NCBI GenBank assembly: GCA_021613535.1
Contig: CP075494.1
Location: 3,224,001 to 3,288,000, forward strand
Direction: 5' to 3'
DNA: 64,000 bases
Source of the DNA: Adineta vaga
Lineage: Eukaryota; Rotifera
The position numbers were made by a program, and so were the translations under genes. Under the pieces are notes generated by a model, which was not told the origin of the DNA, did no database searches, and saw only the letters and a list, made by a program, of their open reading frames with translations. Each line of letters begins with the position of its first letter. Position 1 is the first letter of the stretch. Shown one piece after another: positions 22,460 through 33,093 of this stretch.

Positions 22460-24442
22460 GATTCGAACTAATCCTGCTGCTTGTTAAAGACTTGTATTTT
22501 TATATTAGAAGAGAATTTAATTTAGTAAAAGGTTATCGATTTCCCCACATCAGTTTCTATCTCCCATCAAGGAATTTCTTCTCAAATACCAAATTTATTG
22601 ATTAAAACGAGCAAAAGACCATAAAATAGCTGTATCTGTTATAAATGGCATTGAATTCTGATGAAATGTCATCTTAAATACGTGATAAATCACCTTCGAT
22701 TTTCAAATACAGAACAAATTCAATACGCTTCGAGTTAAAACATTTCTCTATTAGACCTCCTAGATCAGAGGTGCAGAATCTTCCTCATGTGTCCTCGCGC
22801 GGGGCGGGGGAATTTTTTGAAAAGTTACTGTAATGGGGAAAATTTTGGAAAAAAGTATTAGAATAGTAAATCTTGTTCTCCCCATAATTAACTATATGAT
22901 GTGAATCATTCTTTTGAGTTCGTTGCTTAACTTGTATACTCTATTCTTCATCTTGTCAAGGATATACACATTTGATTCTTTGGTTTTTTCCCCGTCTCAT
23001 ATTTACATCCATCTAAATATGCACGTGCACGTACACATACATAACTTCGTTATTCTAGTTACTATTCGTTTCTCGTTCTCTTTCTGCGTCTCTGATTTTC
23101 TTCTCTTCAGTGCCGTTGGTCTCATTAAATAAAATCAAACTCAAGTTTACGCACGAAACTGATAAGGAAAAAAAAGACAAACATTTTTTTAATGTTTTTT
23201 CCCACATGATGGACAGTTAATACCTATATTTCTAGTTACTCTCATTCTTATGTTTATTCTCCCAATGATTTCTGGTTTTCAGATTGATTGAGATGTTTCC
23301 TAGTAAAGAAATCGTTAGTTGTTTTTTGACTCAGAATGGACGGGTTGGAAAGATAAGCTGATTTCATTTTCACATTTTGATTTCGTATTATATTACATTC
23401 ATTTTATTTACTTCTATATTTTATTTACACTTCTTATCACACATATATTACATGTTACCGTGTTACACAAGGTATTTATATATAAAATGACATAGTGAGA
23501 AGGAGGAATGTCTAAAGTACCCATATTGCTGATAATGATTTGTTAAGAGATTGCATATATCTATTTTTGAAATACAATTGTTCTCCATAGCAATAGTATG
23601 ATAGTTGTTTGCATGTGGCAGCGTGCTTTTCGCTTTCTACTTCTAAATCAATCACCAAATCTCTATTTGCGTCGTAATTCAAATATAAACGTATAAAGAT
23701 TATATTTGAAATGAAATAGTGACGTTGAATCTTCAACGAAAAACTCAAATACTTTTTGTTGAACCTAATTAATATTATTTTGATTGTTTTCAACGATTAT
23801 TCAGTTTGAACTACCTGATAAGACCATTTAACATGATCGAAAACGTAATCGTAATCTGTTTGACTAATTCTCATCCACATTAAATAATTGTAAAATGATG
23901 ATCATTATATTATGTATAGATAAAAACAAGAGTTAGGATTGAAATAGAAATTCTTCACGCAGTATTTAGCATAATGATTGTTACAGGCATATACACCAGG
24001 GCTCCGCGTGAAATGAGATAATCCCATCCCACGCGGAGCCCTGATGTACACACACATGCCTTCACACACTATTCTCCATCTGTTTTTTCTTTATCACATG
24101 CGTAGTATTTAAGCAGATAATGCTATTAAAAACTTTATTTTGTTCTTTGAGTTTTTAATATTAAAAAAAGTAAGGTGAAAAACGAAATGACGTCATTTAA
24201 TTTTATTTCTAATGACAACAAAAAGAAATCTAAAAGATTGCGTATTATAAAAGGACAGAGACTAGTAAATGGAGAAATCGATAGATACAGAAAGAAAGAA
24301 CAGAAAGTATAGTGAATTAAACAGATTATCATTACACTATACACGTAAACTGTGCTGGGAGAAAGGTACATCTGATCGTATGATTGCTTCTTATTTTTAT
24401 CTAGATAGTGCGTACATTTAGAAATAAACAAGAGTTGTTTTA
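22460..24442. other. Intergenic, with one GC-rich patch and one micro-palindrome
   Basis: No gene recognised. A short GC-rich patch at 22788-22813 (CCTCGCGCGGGGCGGGGG) stands out; just upstream, CAGAGGTGCAGAATC could be a hAT-like end, but no partner was found. The 47-bp palindrome at 23997 is listed separately. Confidence 0.4.
23997..24043. mobile_element. 47-bp hAT-like palindromic insertion
   Basis: Perfect 14-bp inverted arms CAGGGCTCCGCGTG (23997-24010) and CACGCGGAGCCCTG (24030-24043) enclose 19 bases. Flanks are ATATACAC and ATGTACAC, an 8-bp direct repeat with one mismatch. CAG-start TIRs with an 8-bp duplication fit a hAT insertion reduced to its ends. GC content is far above the surroundings. 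Confidence 0.65.
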
Positions 24443-26530
24443 ATGGAACAAACTTTTGTCCCATTTTCACCAGAAAACAATAATCTCGAAACATTCTCTC
24501 TTGTTTGGCTGGTAAAATCGATCAATGAAACAGAGAAAAACATGGATATTCAACAGCAATTTCGAGCATTGATTAATTATTTAAAGATATTTCAAGATGA
24601 TAATGAATGTGAAAATTATATTCGATCTTTACCAAAAGATGATCGAATTGTTCTAATTGTAAATAATCAAATAGGTGAAGAACTAGTGTCTCGAATTCAT
24701 CATCTACGACAAGTTTTTGCAGTTTATATTTACTGTACATGTGAAAAAACAAATCAACAATGGACTAAAACATTCTCTAAGGTAAATCAAATCTCTCAAT
24801 TTCTTGTTCGAAAAGTTTTGTAATATAGAACACATTATTGAATTTTTATTTCAGATTAAAAACGCAGGTATGCAGTTGGATAAATTTGTGAATGAAATTC
24901 AATTCGATCAAGAAAGAAGAATTCGTTACAAAATTGATGAACCATTTCTTGTAAATATTTTCAATACGAACAATTCTCAGGATCTATCCACTACTGAACT
25001 TAATGGACAATTCGTTTATTCACATCTGCTTGTTGACTGTTTACTCCGAATGGAATCGAATTCAAACGATAAAAATGAATTGATCGAAGTATGCGAACGT
25101 ATTATCATGGAAATATGCTACAATTGAATATTTTGAATGAATTTGAACGTAATTACTCGCCTGACAAAGCTCTTTGGTGGTATACAAGAGAATCGTTTCT
25201 ATATAGACTTTTAAACAAAGCTCTTCGTGTAAAGAACATTGATTTACTATTTCTCTTTCGATTTTTTATTCGTGACATTCAACAACAATTAGTGCAGTAT
25301 CAATGTTCGTCACCAATTCATATTTATCGAGGTCAACTGATGTCGAATGAAGAATTGCAGATATTGAGAAATTCTCTTGGACAATTAGTTTCAATGAACT
25401 CATTTCTCTCGACAACTATTAATCGTGACTTGGCCCTCTTTTATCTATCAGATTTTACTCCGACAAATGATTTACAAAAAGTTTTGTTGGATATCGATGC
25501 AGATCCTCTGCTTGTAGATAACATGCCATTTGCCAATATTACGTCACATAGTTATTTTCCTTGCGAAGAAGAGGTTCTCATAATGATAGGATCCACTTTT
25601 CGACTTGTCGATATTTATTATGATAAAAATCAAATATATATTATTCGTATGACATTATGCAGCAACGATGATTCCGATTTTCGAAGTAGTATTGAACAAA
25701 TGAGAAAAGAAAGTGATGATAACAACCAAGGGATGACGAATCTTCTATCATTTGGTAGTTTACTACGGATGATGGGTAAGTTCTATGAAGCCGAAAGGTA
25801 CTATCATCGTCTACTCAATGAACTTTCCTATGCTCATGAATGTATTGCTGATTGCTATTACGGTCTTGGGAAAGTGACTGAAGAACAAGGTGATTATGAT
25901 TCTAGTCTTATGTGGCATCATAAATCACTTGAGACCAAGATATTGACACTTGCTCCAACTGATTCTCATATTGCGGATAGTTACAACAGTATTGGCACCG
26001 TCTACTTTCGGAAAGATGATCACAAACGAGCACTGGAATCATATTACAAAGCATTCAAGATCAGAAAGCAAATATTCGGTGAGGATCATTCAACAATAGG
26101 CAACTATTTCAATAATGTAGGTGTTATCTATGAAAACGAGAAGAAATATACAGAAGCACTCAAATGTCATCAGAAAGCACTGAGTATTTACCAGAAGTGT
26201 TTTTCAGCTAATCATCTTACATTAGGCTTCTCGCATAATAATATTGGCGATGTATATCGAAATCTCGGACAGTATGATCTTGCACTAGATAATTACAATC
26301 TGTCACTCGAAATATATCGACGAATGCTTCCATCTCATCATCCCGCTATCGCAGAGTCGCTCACAAGCATTGGTCTTATCTACGAGAAGAAGGGCGAGTT
26401 AAAGCAAGCACTATGTTATTTCGAAGAAGCTATCACCATTGATTCTTATGCGGTACTTTCCACACATCCTCGTACAATTCTTACTAAAAAAGGCATCGAA
26501 CGTGTTTTGAAACAGCTCAACGAATGCTAG
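24443..26530 (+). pseudogene. ART-TPR protein: arginine-type ADP-ribosyltransferase with kinesin-light-chain TPRs, one frame break
   Basis: Exon 1 is 24443-24781, the intron 24782-24854, and exon 2 runs to 26530. Order: an N-terminal alpha/beta-like region of about 110 residues (LVWLVKSIN..., RIVLIVNNQ, VYIYCTCEK), a helical linker, then an ART domain with the R-S-E pattern: Arg in IYRGQ, S-F-L-S-T-T after VSMN, and CEEEVLI. About six TPR units follow. Near 25102 one base is missing: the frame ending ...LIEVCER must shift to reach YYHGNMLQLN. Mono-ADP-ribosyltransferases move ADP-ribose from NAD to protein arginines. If the break is an assembly error, the protein (about 690 residues) is complete. 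Confidence 0.85.
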
Positions 26531-26965
26531 GACCATTCAATAATAGTAATCACAATGTTCGTGAAAATCAATAAAGCAAATATATGGGGTGTGGACGTCT
26601 GATGAGTGTTAAAAAATTTTATAAATAAAAAAAATTTATTGAAAAATTAGAATATCGATCTTTATCAAAAATATTCTTGATTTTTCGAAGAACTTGAGGG
26701 TGTGGGTGTCAATATCTTGTAGTTACTCGCATCTTCACCCACACCCTGATAATACTGAATATACGACATCAAGAATCACTTACACAGATACCGTTTACTC
26801 ATTAATATATTATATCATAACGTTAGTTAGTTGCATTAGATCTTGTTATTACATGTATAATGTGACAACACAATTTTCACAAAAAAAAAAGAAATTCTAC
26901 ATAGACTTGTCATGAATAATAATATTTGCTTTATTGAGTTATTGTTGATGTATTTAACTTGCTGT
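26531..26965. other. Intergenic with a telomere-like hairpin
   Basis: AT-rich spacer between convergent genes. It carries the hairpin at 26692-26750 and the AATAAA (minus strand, near 26930) of the next gene. Confidence 0.5.
26692..26750 (+). repeat. Telomere-like inverted repeat, best-preserved copy
   Basis: Perfect 12-bp arms AGGGTGTGGGTG (26697-26708) and CACCCACACCCT (26736-26747) with a 27-base loop. The outer left flank is ACTTG, as in other copies. Confidence 0.8.
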
Positions 26966-27316
26966 TCAACTAAATCTATATGGCACTCCTTGCATTCCTC
27001 CGTAGTTACCCATACCACCCATGGGGTAACCGGTCATATTTCCCATTCGAGCCATAGGAAAACTACTCATGTTTCCACCAAGAAATTGCTGAAAAGCCAT
27101 ACCAAACTGTGGTGTCCATTGAACAATGACAGTCATTCCAGGTTGATTACCTAATGTGGTACCAAATCCACCAACAGATCCATATCCTCCATTAGTTCCA
27201 TAACCAACTTCTAAGCCTTCTTCAAGAACTTCATTGCCAACTCTTCTTGCTGCTCTACGACGATCGATTGGAAATGTCTTATATCCTTCAGATTTATTCA
27301 TAAAAAATTGAAACAT
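26966..27316 (-). CDS. Gly/Met-rich small protein (116 aa)
   Basis: A single exon beginning MFQFFMNKSEGYKTFPIDRRR. The middle is basic and acidic and the C-terminal two thirds are Gly-, Met- and Tyr-rich (YGTNGGYGSVGGFG, MGNMTGYPMGGMGNYGG). It has no signal peptide or transmembrane segment. A polyadenylation signal AATAAA lies just downstream on the minus strand. I do not recognise a family; the low-complexity tail suggests a structural or condensate-prone protein (inference). Alternative frames show nothing better. Confidence 0.6.
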   Translation of the reverse strand: MFQFFMNKSEGYKTFPIDRRRAARRVGNEVLEEGLEVGYGTNGGYGSVGGFGTTLGNQPGMTVIVQWTPQFGMAFQQFLGGNMSSFPMARMGNMTGYPMGGMGNYGGMQGVPYRFS

Positions 27317-27885
27317 TTTGTTTTATAAAAGTTATACAAGTACTTGTGTAAGATAAATATGTTTCTTTTGACTATAAATGTGGTCGTGCACCTGTATTGA
27401 TGAGAAAGAAGATGCACTATGCAAAGTCATGTACTATTAATCACCTGTAGCGTATAAATTACTTTTTTCATATGCTTGAAAAACCAGTAAGTGTAGGCAA
27501 AATGTTTTTTTTGTTAGATTTCAAAAATAACACACGGCAAAACGAAAACTTGAACATGATGAAGGAAAGAAAAATACGTCATTTCATATAATTATATTGA
27601 CGACCAAAATATGAAATTGAATGGTATAATGAAGCATAGAATCAATAAACAAGGAAAAGGAAAACGTGTATACTCTCATCGTATACTAAAATAAAAAAGA
27701 TCCTTTTTGTTTCAATGAAAACTGATATGTTTTCTTTCTTTGAAGTCATGCGACACCTGTACCACGATTTCATCATACTAAGAAAATGAAAAGTTCACAC
27801 ATTCTGAGAATACCTGACTAGAATTTAGGGTACTTTAAAGACGAGCGAGAAGCAATTCGAAGGAGGTGTTGAATAAGCTCATAGT
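27317..27885. other. Intergenic
   Basis: AT-rich, no gene or repeat recognised. Confidence 0.4.
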
Positions 27886-28035
27886 TTAAGTGTCCGTAAT
27901 GGTGGTATTGACACAATGATTGACGCATCCACAAGACGGCGGACAACATTTCTGATGTCGTGGACATTGATTATCTTTGCTGCAACATAAAGGATTATTT
28001 TGACACATTCCTTGAGAATGGTTGTATACTTTAGC
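27886..28035 (-). CDS. WAP-like cysteine-rich exon (partial gene)
   Basis: After an AG acceptor at about 28036 the minus frame reads 49 residues ending at 27886. It holds a dense cysteine pattern (MCQNNPLCCSKDNQCP, then KCCPPSCGCVNHC) like a whey-acidic-protein four-disulphide core, a fold of secreted protease inhibitors and antimicrobial peptides. No signal-peptide exon was found upstream: the sequence before the acceptor is a telomere-like half site (CACCCACACTCACTC on the plus strand, 28046-28060). Possibly the last exon of a gene or a stranded fragment. Confidence 0.5.
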   Translation of the reverse strand, partial: AKVYNHSQGMCQNNPLCCSKDNQCPRHQKCCPPSCGCVNHCVNTTITDT

Positions 28036-28060
28036 CTACGGTCTTCACCCACACTCACTC

Positions 28061-28740
28061 TATTCATATTTATCATTCGTTGTAGACTTAATCGATTTCT
28101 GCAGAAATAATGATCAAGTTACTAATTTCATAATTATTTTGTTTTTCAACGAACTAGTGTGATAGTTAATGCATCCAAGTTTTAAATACTTTACCGATAG
28201 TTTATCTGTGTTGAGTAAGCTAAAAGAAATTGTGAATTTATTCATGTAACAGTACGGATAAAACTAATTTGATAAATAACAAATTAGTTTTTAAACTTAT
28301 TTACAATCGTGTTTAGAAAGTATTAAACTATATGAAGTTGTTTTAGCACTAACAATGTTCATGATTCTACTGTTTATTCTCATGTTATTATTTATTACAA
28401 AAATATGCTAAAAAATTCTTATTAGCATTGTTTGTTAAGATTAGTTTGTGCAATTTGTAATGTATTTATTGATATAAAAAAAACGTTTTTTTTTCCAACT
28501 TTCAAGTCGCCATCTAACAGTGCTACTAAAAACAAAATGATAAGAAAATTCTCTTTACTACCTCTATTCTTACCTTTATTACTTAACAACGTCGTTATAT
28601 TTTTTCCTCGATTTATTCAAGTGTTGTAAGATTGATAACAATAAGTCATAAAATAAGAAGAAGGAAAATAATTCGTCAAGATAACAAAAAAGACTTACAA
28701 AATTTTACTCATAATATTCGCATTACAACAAAAAGAGTCA
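28061..28740. other. Intergenic
   Basis: Very AT-rich. No gene recognised; it contains the upstream region of the 28741 gene. Confidence 0.4.
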
Positions 28741-30753
28741 ATGACAAGTAGTAAATCAAGTTCAGTTTCAAAAGAAACACGTAGACGTCGTCATCTTGAT
28801 ATTCGAAAGATTCAAAATGTTCTTCTTATATGGTTGGATAGTAATATCGATGAGAATAATAAAGATTATGAAAATACAATCACACAACTTCGATGTGTAG
28901 TCAACGATCTCAATATTTATACAGATGGTGCTCAATGTATTCAATTCATTGAAACCATCAAAGATCGTAAGGCATGTATAATCATTTCAGGTTCACTTGG
29001 ACAGCTTATTGTACCTTCTGTACACAATCTGTCTCAAGTGGACTCCATTTTTATCTTTTGTGGAAACAAACAACGACATGAAGTATGGGCACAAACATGG
29101 CCCAAAATTAAGGGAGTTTTCATAGAGATCAAACCTATCTGTGAAGCTCTCAAACAAGCAGCACAACAGTGTGAACAAAATGCTGTATTGATGAGTTTTG
29201 TGAAATCTGGAAAAAGGTTGGATCAACTAGATCCTTCTTTTATGTACACACAAATTTTAAAAGAGATTTTATTGACCATTGACTTTGATGAGGCATATAT
29301 TCAAGACTATGTTGATCATTGTCGTGCTGGTTTTCGTAATAACAAAGAAGAATTGAAAAATATTAAACAACTGGAGCGGCAATATCACAGCAGAACACCT
29401 ATCTGGTGGTATACTTATCATTGTTTCTTATATCCCATGCTCAATCGTGCATTAAGAGAGATGAATGGTGATATTATAACACGAATGGGATTTTTTATTA
29501 AGGATCTACATCGACACATTGAACACGTACATCAAGAACAACAGATTGATGAAATCTTTACAGTTTATCGTGGACAAGGATTATCAAAAGCAGATTTTGA
29601 ACAACTAAAGCAAACAAAAGGTGGATTAATATCGTTTAACAACTTTTTATCCACTAGCAAGGTTAGAGATGTTTCACTTTGGTTTGCAAAACAAAATATG
29701 AGTAATCCAGATTTAGTGGCAGTTTTGTTCGTGATGACAATTGATCCAAAACAGTCAACGACAGAATTTGCATCGATTCGTGGCATTAGCTACTTTTCGG
29801 AAGAAGATGAAGTACTTTTTTCAATGCACAGCGTGTTTCGAATTCAGTATATCAAACAAATAGATGGACATAATGAACTCTTCGAAGTGAGTTTAGCATT
29901 GACCAGTGATAATGACAAGGAATTATATGCACTTACTGAGCGCATACGAGAAGATAGTTTTCCAGACACAGAAGGATGGTATAGATTAGGTTTAGTACTG
30001 GCTAAGTTGGGTCAAAATGAGAAGGCTGAAGAGATCTATGAAATTCTACTTGATCAAACAACGAACGAGAGTGAAAAAGCACCAATTTATGGTCAACTTG
30101 GTTCGATCAAATACAATCAAGGAGAATATGAAGAGGCAATCAGATTCTATGAAAAATCACTTGCCATCAAAGAAAAAACTCTTCTACCTCAAGAACCTGA
30201 GTTGGCTAAATCTTACAGCAACATCGGTGGGGTGTATTCCAATATAGGTGACTATCCGAAAGCACTTTCATACTATGAAAAAGCACTTGCAATTTGGCAA
30301 CAATCATTTCTTCCAAATCATCCTGATTTAGCTAAAGCTTACATCGCTCTTGGTCTTGTATATGACAGGATGGGTGAATATTTAAAAGCACTTTTATATT
30401 ATGAAGAAGCCCTTACAATTCAACAACAATCACTTCTTCCAAATCATCCTGATTTGGCAATGTCGTACACCAACATCGGTGCGGTGTATTATAACATGGG
30501 TGACTATCCAAAAGCAGTCTCAAATTATGAAGAAGCCCTTTCAATTGATCAGCAATCACTTCCTGCAAATCATCCTGATTTGGCCGCATCTTACAACAAC
30601 ATGGGTTTGGTGTATGAAAACATGAAGAACTATTCAAAAGCCTGTTCATTTTATGAGCGTGCTGTAAAAATTGGAGAAAAGTCACTATCTTCAAATCATC
30701 CGCGTTTTCAAAGATGGAAACACAATCTTGAACGCATGAAAAAGAATTTATAA
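28741..30753 (+). CDS. ART-TPR protein (670 aa, intact, single exon)
   Basis: An uninterrupted single-exon gene. Residues about 20-150 form an alpha/beta-like N-terminal region (NVLLIWLDSNI, ACIIISGSLG, SIFIFCGNK). Residues about 150-260 are helical and contain WWYTYHCFLYPMLNRALR. An ART domain at about 270-390 has Arg in VYRGQG, the S-F-N-N-F-L-S-T-S motif and EEDEVLF (E-x-E), the R-S-E set of arginine-specific ADP-ribosyltransferases. About six kinesin-light-chain-type TPRs occupy 430-650. I infer transfer of ADP-ribose to protein arginines, with the TPRs choosing partner or substrate. No signal peptide or membrane segment, so probably intracellular. This is the best complete reference for the three ART-TPR genes here. 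Confidence 0.92.
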   Translation: MTSSKSSSVSKETRRRRHLDIRKIQNVLLIWLDSNIDENNKDYENTITQLRCVVNDLNIYTDGAQCIQFIETIKDRKACIIISGSLGQLIVPSVHNLSQVDSIFIFCGNKQRHEVWAQTWPKIKGVFIEIKPICEALKQAAQQCEQNAVLMSFVKSGKRLDQLDPSFMYTQILKEILLTIDFDEAYIQDYVDHCRAGFRNNKEELKNIKQLERQYHSRTPIWWYTYHCFLYPMLNRALREMNGDIITRMGFFIKDLHRHIEHVHQEQQIDEIFTVYRGQGLSKADFEQLKQTKGGLISFNNFLSTSKVRDVSLWFAKQNMSNPDLVAVLFVMTIDPKQSTTEFASIRGISYFSEEDEVLFSMHSVFRIQYIKQIDGHNELFEVSLALTSDNDKELYALTERIREDSFPDTEGWYRLGLVLAKLGQNEKAEEIYEILLDQTTNESEKAPIYGQLGSIKYNQGEYEEAIRFYEKSLAIKEKTLLPQEPELAKSYSNIGGVYSNIGDYPKALSYYEKALAIWQQSFLPNHPDLAKAYIALGLVYDRMGEYLKALLYYEEALTIQQQSLLPNHPDLAMSYTNIGAVYYNMGDYPKAVSNYEEALSIDQQSLPANHPDLAASYNNMGLVYENMKNYSKACSFYERAVKIGEKSLSSNHPRFQRWKHNLERMKKNL

Positions 30754-31534
30754 CTCGTATTTGTATTACTTTTCTGTATCAAAAAACATAAATGTTTGAT
30801 ACAGGTGAACCTATGTATAGCAAACTCCGCTCATGGCTTTGCATACACAAAATAGACAGTATCATCCGTTCTAGTGAGGTGAACAAAACTTTTCTTCTTC
30901 GCCAAAAAGAATAATTCGTAATCTATATGCATAGAGGGAAAAATAATCAAAATTAGATCATCTTAAAATAGTGTGAAACGGATCAATATCGACGTACTGA
31001 GAAATGAACTATGTTTATACATATAATATCATCATATCAGACGATAGACATTTTATTACAATCTTTTTTTAATTTTAAGCACTTTTCCACTACTGTATCA
31101 CTAAGGATTTCGTCAAATAATTATAATATGCCATATTTACATTATAATAGTATCAGTTCTATATCACATCATTAAATGTAGATCGATGGAGTCATTCGAA
31201 CGTATCACTGAGAAAATACAGATAATAATGATAGTTTTTTCTACGCTTAGTCGCATGATCCGATGGATAACGAAAAAATAAATATCGAAATTCTCTAAAC
31301 AAGTCACTTTTACTATCCATTTTTTCTAGTTTTCAATATACTTTCTTTCATCAATACAAAGAAAGATGTCTGACTGTTTTTTTTTCTTTTGCCTGATATA
31401 TCATCTGTTGTTACTAATATGACCAGTGGCCTTTTGTATCATTATACTGAATAGCAGTTATAACACTTTATTAATGAGTTTACTGTTTAAATACATTCAC
31501 TGAAGGACAAATCGTCGTTGAACATTAATTAAAA
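30754..31534. other. Intergenic
   Basis: AT-rich; nothing recognised. Confidence 0.4.
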
Positions 31535-32333
31535 TCACTCTGTGTTCTCATAAACTTTTGCGGGCATGCCATTATAGTAATATTTATGAATTTGCATCCA
31601 AGATCGCCATTTGCACCACCACCAACTCGATGATAATGATGCAGGATCAAAATTTATTTTTCGAACCATGACACCTGTTACAACTACACCTTGATACGGT
31701 TTTATAAACATTCCTTCCGGTGCTCGTAGTAAGAATTCAAGATCTTCATTGTTTGGAAAGTTTGGATCGATGTCACCTTGAACATTGACCTGAAGAGTTT
31801 CACGCTTCTTCAAAGGTATCAATTTTCTAGTATCGACTCCGTACCTCCAGTATAAATTGAAAGTACATATCATTGTGAAAAATTACACGTGCGTATCTTG
31901 GATGCGAAGAATAATGAATACTAGGAGAAAGATAGAGCGCTGGAAATCCATGTTGGCACTCGCGAACACGAAAGCCATTTTTAAGAATCTTATGAATGTT
32001 TCGTGGATCTGTACCATGATAAAGTGTGTGCCAACTTGGGCCCCAGTCCAAAAGAGACGTAGTATCTACATGAACGCTGAGGCGAAACCAAGTACTTGGA
32101 ACATAATAAGGAAATCGTTCCGGTGAGGACGCTAGTCGACCTCTCCAATAGGTATGCGTCGTTGTCATATTATGTTTTGTACAATCTTTTGTACAGTATC
32201 CACGATTGAATTGTCCATTCCAACGTATAGCTTTCACATGTACCAGCGATCGATCATCAATCTCGTCACATGTAAGAGGTACGCAACAACATAGGTCAAA
32301 TAGGTCAGCTGTAGATGAACTCGCCATATTCAA
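31535..32333 (-). pseudogene. PARP-like ADP-ribosyltransferase-fold protein, one frame break
   Basis: From 32333 the minus frame encodes a Cys/Trp-containing N-terminal region and then a PARP-like core: Trp-His-Thr-LYHGTDPRNIHKILKNGF supplies the H-G motif and ALYLSPSIHYSSHPRYARV the Tyr strand, matching the first two letters of the H-Y-x PARP signature. The frame ends at 31827, but coding sense continues in another frame (GVDTRKLIPLKKRE... to 31535). One missing base near 31840 would join them into about 265 residues. The third catalytic position cannot be assigned. Likely an NAD-using transferase or an inactive relative. The fold call is from motif recognition only. Confidence 0.65.
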
Positions 32334-33093
32334 TTCTTATACCAAATATCTAAAACCATAAGGAAATCACATGTATTACAATAGAAAAAAAGATCAACTC
32401 GAAAGAATAGAATCCTAATAGAAAGCTCGAAAAATTTGAAGAATTTGAATAATGAAACAACATTGACCTTCTTAAAAAAAATGAATAAGCGTACTATTTC
32501 AGGTGAATCACAAGAAAGAAACACTGAAGAACATAGCCAAAGTGACTAAAGATTATGAAAAGTTGAGTGATAGTCTCGAGTTGACAAAATTTGGATCTTG
32601 AAATTTTCCTCCTATCGTTTCTTATACTTCACCTTCATTTGTTCGTGTATCGAGCAAATCAACACTTTCTTTACCAACTGCTAACAAAAAGTGTTGTAAT
32701 GATGTCAGTTCTGACTCTTTTATCGTATTAGTGCGTTGATGGAAAAATCCAACATTTTTTTTCTTTTCTTTCTTCATGTGCGTCATATATATCACGTGAG
32801 TATCTTACTGTTGTAACAAAAGATCAAATATTTCTTTAAGTTGGTATACTCTTCTATGCGTCTTATTAGAATAATTATAATTAGATCTTATTGTTAAACT
32901 GAAATAGTAAAACATAAACAATCACATTTATATTTTAGTGTAATTGAGGGTGTTTTTGGTGGTTAGAATTTTATATTCTATTGTACCTGATGACTTTTAA
33001 GACAAGAATAGTGTATTTAATTAGAATTAATTATTAATTTTCCAAAAAATTAAATCTCTTCGTCACACTTCTGCACACCCGCCAGATTTAGTT
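32334..33093. other. Intergenic
   Basis: AT-rich. Weak G-rich (32946) and C-rich (33070) words could be a worn telomere-like pair but are below what I would call. Confidence 0.35.

Noticed and set aside
22788-22813. GC-rich patch as a CpG-island promoter or G-quadruplex
   Set aside because: Only two adjacent G runs and no nearby gene start; left as unexplained sequence.
24135-24494. Minus-strand 119-codon hydrophobic reading frame
   Set aside because: Overlaps the 5' region and start of the ART-TPR gene on the other strand and is low-complexity Phe/Leu from AT-rich DNA.
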